Of a stretch of DNA of 15,272 nt, positions 14,771-15,272 are shown piece by piece. Position 1 is the stretch's first letter. Each line of letters begins with the position of its first letter. Position numbers and translations under genes: made by a program. The notes under the pieces are model-generated. The model was not told the origin of the DNA. It did no database searches and saw only the letters and a program-made list of their open reading frames with translations. The stretch is from Planctomycetaceae bacterium (GTDB lineage Bacteria > Planctomycetota > Planctomycetia > Pirellulales > Thermoguttaceae), in contig JAIRYX010000376.1 of the NCBI GenBank assembly GCA_031267635.1, forward strand, positions 1 to 15,272, given 5' to 3'.

Positions 14771-15142
14771 ATGTCGGAAGTTTATATTTGTAAGCATTGC
14801 GGAAATGTGATTGAATTACTCGCAGATGGCGGAGGAAAATTAGTTTGTTGTGGCGAACCAATGGTTTTGCAAAAGGAAAATACCACTGATGCAGCAAAAG
14901 AAAAGCATATTCCGGTGGTAACCGTTGATAAAAACAAACTGATTGTGCAAGTTGGAAGCGTTGCTCATCCGATGATACCTGAACATTTTATCGGTTGGAT
15001 TGAAGTGCTCGAAGGCGATCAACTCAAACGAGCAACCCTTAAACCTGGAAATGAACCAAAAGCTGAATTTTATACGAAAGGTGAACAATATACCGTCCGT
15101 GCATATTGTAATCTTCATGGACTTTGGGCAGGAAATCCATAA
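14771..15142 (+). CDS. dfx: Desulfoferrodoxin (two-iron superoxide reductase)
   Basis: The 123-residue cytoplasmic protein reduces superoxide to hydrogen peroxide without making oxygen, using electrons usually supplied by rubredoxin. The N-terminal desulforedoxin-like domain has Cys7, Cys10, Cys26 and Cys27, the FeS4 centre I. The catalytic domain has the full centre II set His46, His66, His72, Cys113 and His116, with Glu44-Lys45 next to the first histidine as in characterised enzymes. It is full length for the class with centre I intact. AGGAGA lies 8 bases upstream of the ATG. It is flanked by repeats and stands alone, with no rubredoxin, rubrerythrin or peroxidase gene in view. It indicates an anaerobic or microaerophilic host. 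TATGAT at 14699-14704 is a possible -10 box but is poorly spaced from TTGACG (14672-14677). Confidence 0.96.
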   Translation: MSEVYICKHCGNVIELLADGGGKLVCCGEPMVLQKENTTDAAKEKHIPVVTVDKNKLIVQVGSVAHPMIPEHFIGWIEVLEGDQLKRATLKPGNEPKAEFYTKGEQYTVRAYCNLHGLWAGNP

Positions 15143-15207
15143 AAGCTCGAAAAAACATTTCGCTGCTTATTTCACATTTTGGAGAGAGATTGGTTTATAC
15201 AATACTT

Positions 15208-15272
15208 GTAACTATTCAATTGCCCAACCCAAACAAATCCGCACGGCAACTGTATCATTTTCCGGGGAGGTT
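15208..15272. repeat. Family II foldback repeat, cut by the window edge
   Basis: gtaactattca (15208-15218) and the following sequence align with 13589-13644, including AAATCCGCA and GGCAACTG motifs. The latter are also present in reverse near 13896-13914. The element likely continues past the right edge. Confidence 0.6.

Overview
The window most likely comes from a planctomycete (Planctomycetota), probably an anaerobic or microaerophilic, perhaps gut-associated, relative of the Pirellulales. The evidence is family signatures, not a marker gene. They are an N-terminal LEPR-XLL-type motif on a very large secreted repeat protein, a DUF1559 prepilin-type protein with an H-X9-DG motif, a small lipoprotein of the kind that often follows such genes, a hydrazine-synthase-alpha-like/cytochrome c/SUMF1 fusion, and a desulfoferrodoxin. 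Base composition looks moderate (about mid-40s % GC by eye). The placement below phylum is inference.

Layout. 1-4178 (minus): the first 1392 codons of a giant cell-surface protein, with its 3' end off the left edge. It has an LEPR-XLL N-terminus, two beta-helix 'choice-of-anchor Q'-like blocks and at least seven fibronectin type III domains; the last ones lie in 276-bp tandem DNA repeats. 4179-4673: a divergent intergenic region with several perfect inverted repeats. 4674-7403 (plus): an autotransporter-like protein with a signal peptide, a passenger of 'YGG' repeats and a C-terminal beta-barrel ending in Phe. 7404-7711: a repeat remnant and a good sigma70-type promoter. 7712-8907 (plus): a DUF1559 prepilin-type gene. 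Its well-positioned ATG and RBS are put out of frame by a run of exactly 12 G. 9198-9608 (plus): a small lipoprotein. 9922-13428 (plus): an 1168-residue secreted HZS-alpha-like/di-heme/SUMF1 protein. 13429-14770: about 1.3 kb without a convincing gene, full of inverted repeats and foldbacks. 14771-15142 (plus): desulfoferrodoxin (superoxide reductase). 15208-15272: another foldback repeat cut by the window edge.

How the parts relate. Everything except the superoxide reductase is predicted to be exported, so this is mainly a cell-surface/periplasm locus. The genes seem to be transcribed mostly as separate units, because every gap between 7403 and 13928 holds a copy or fragment of one short repeat family with 26-bp terminal inverted repeats (best copies 8972-9097 and 13446-13555). 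A second foldback family occupies 13589-13904, with fragments at 14051 and 15208.

The observations most worth following are the poly-G tract that switches the prepilin-type gene in or out of frame, the two short repeat families, and the three-part redox/propeller/SUMF1 protein that lacks the formylglycine-generating-enzyme cysteines. I see no phage, CRISPR, tRNA, rRNA or intact insertion sequence.
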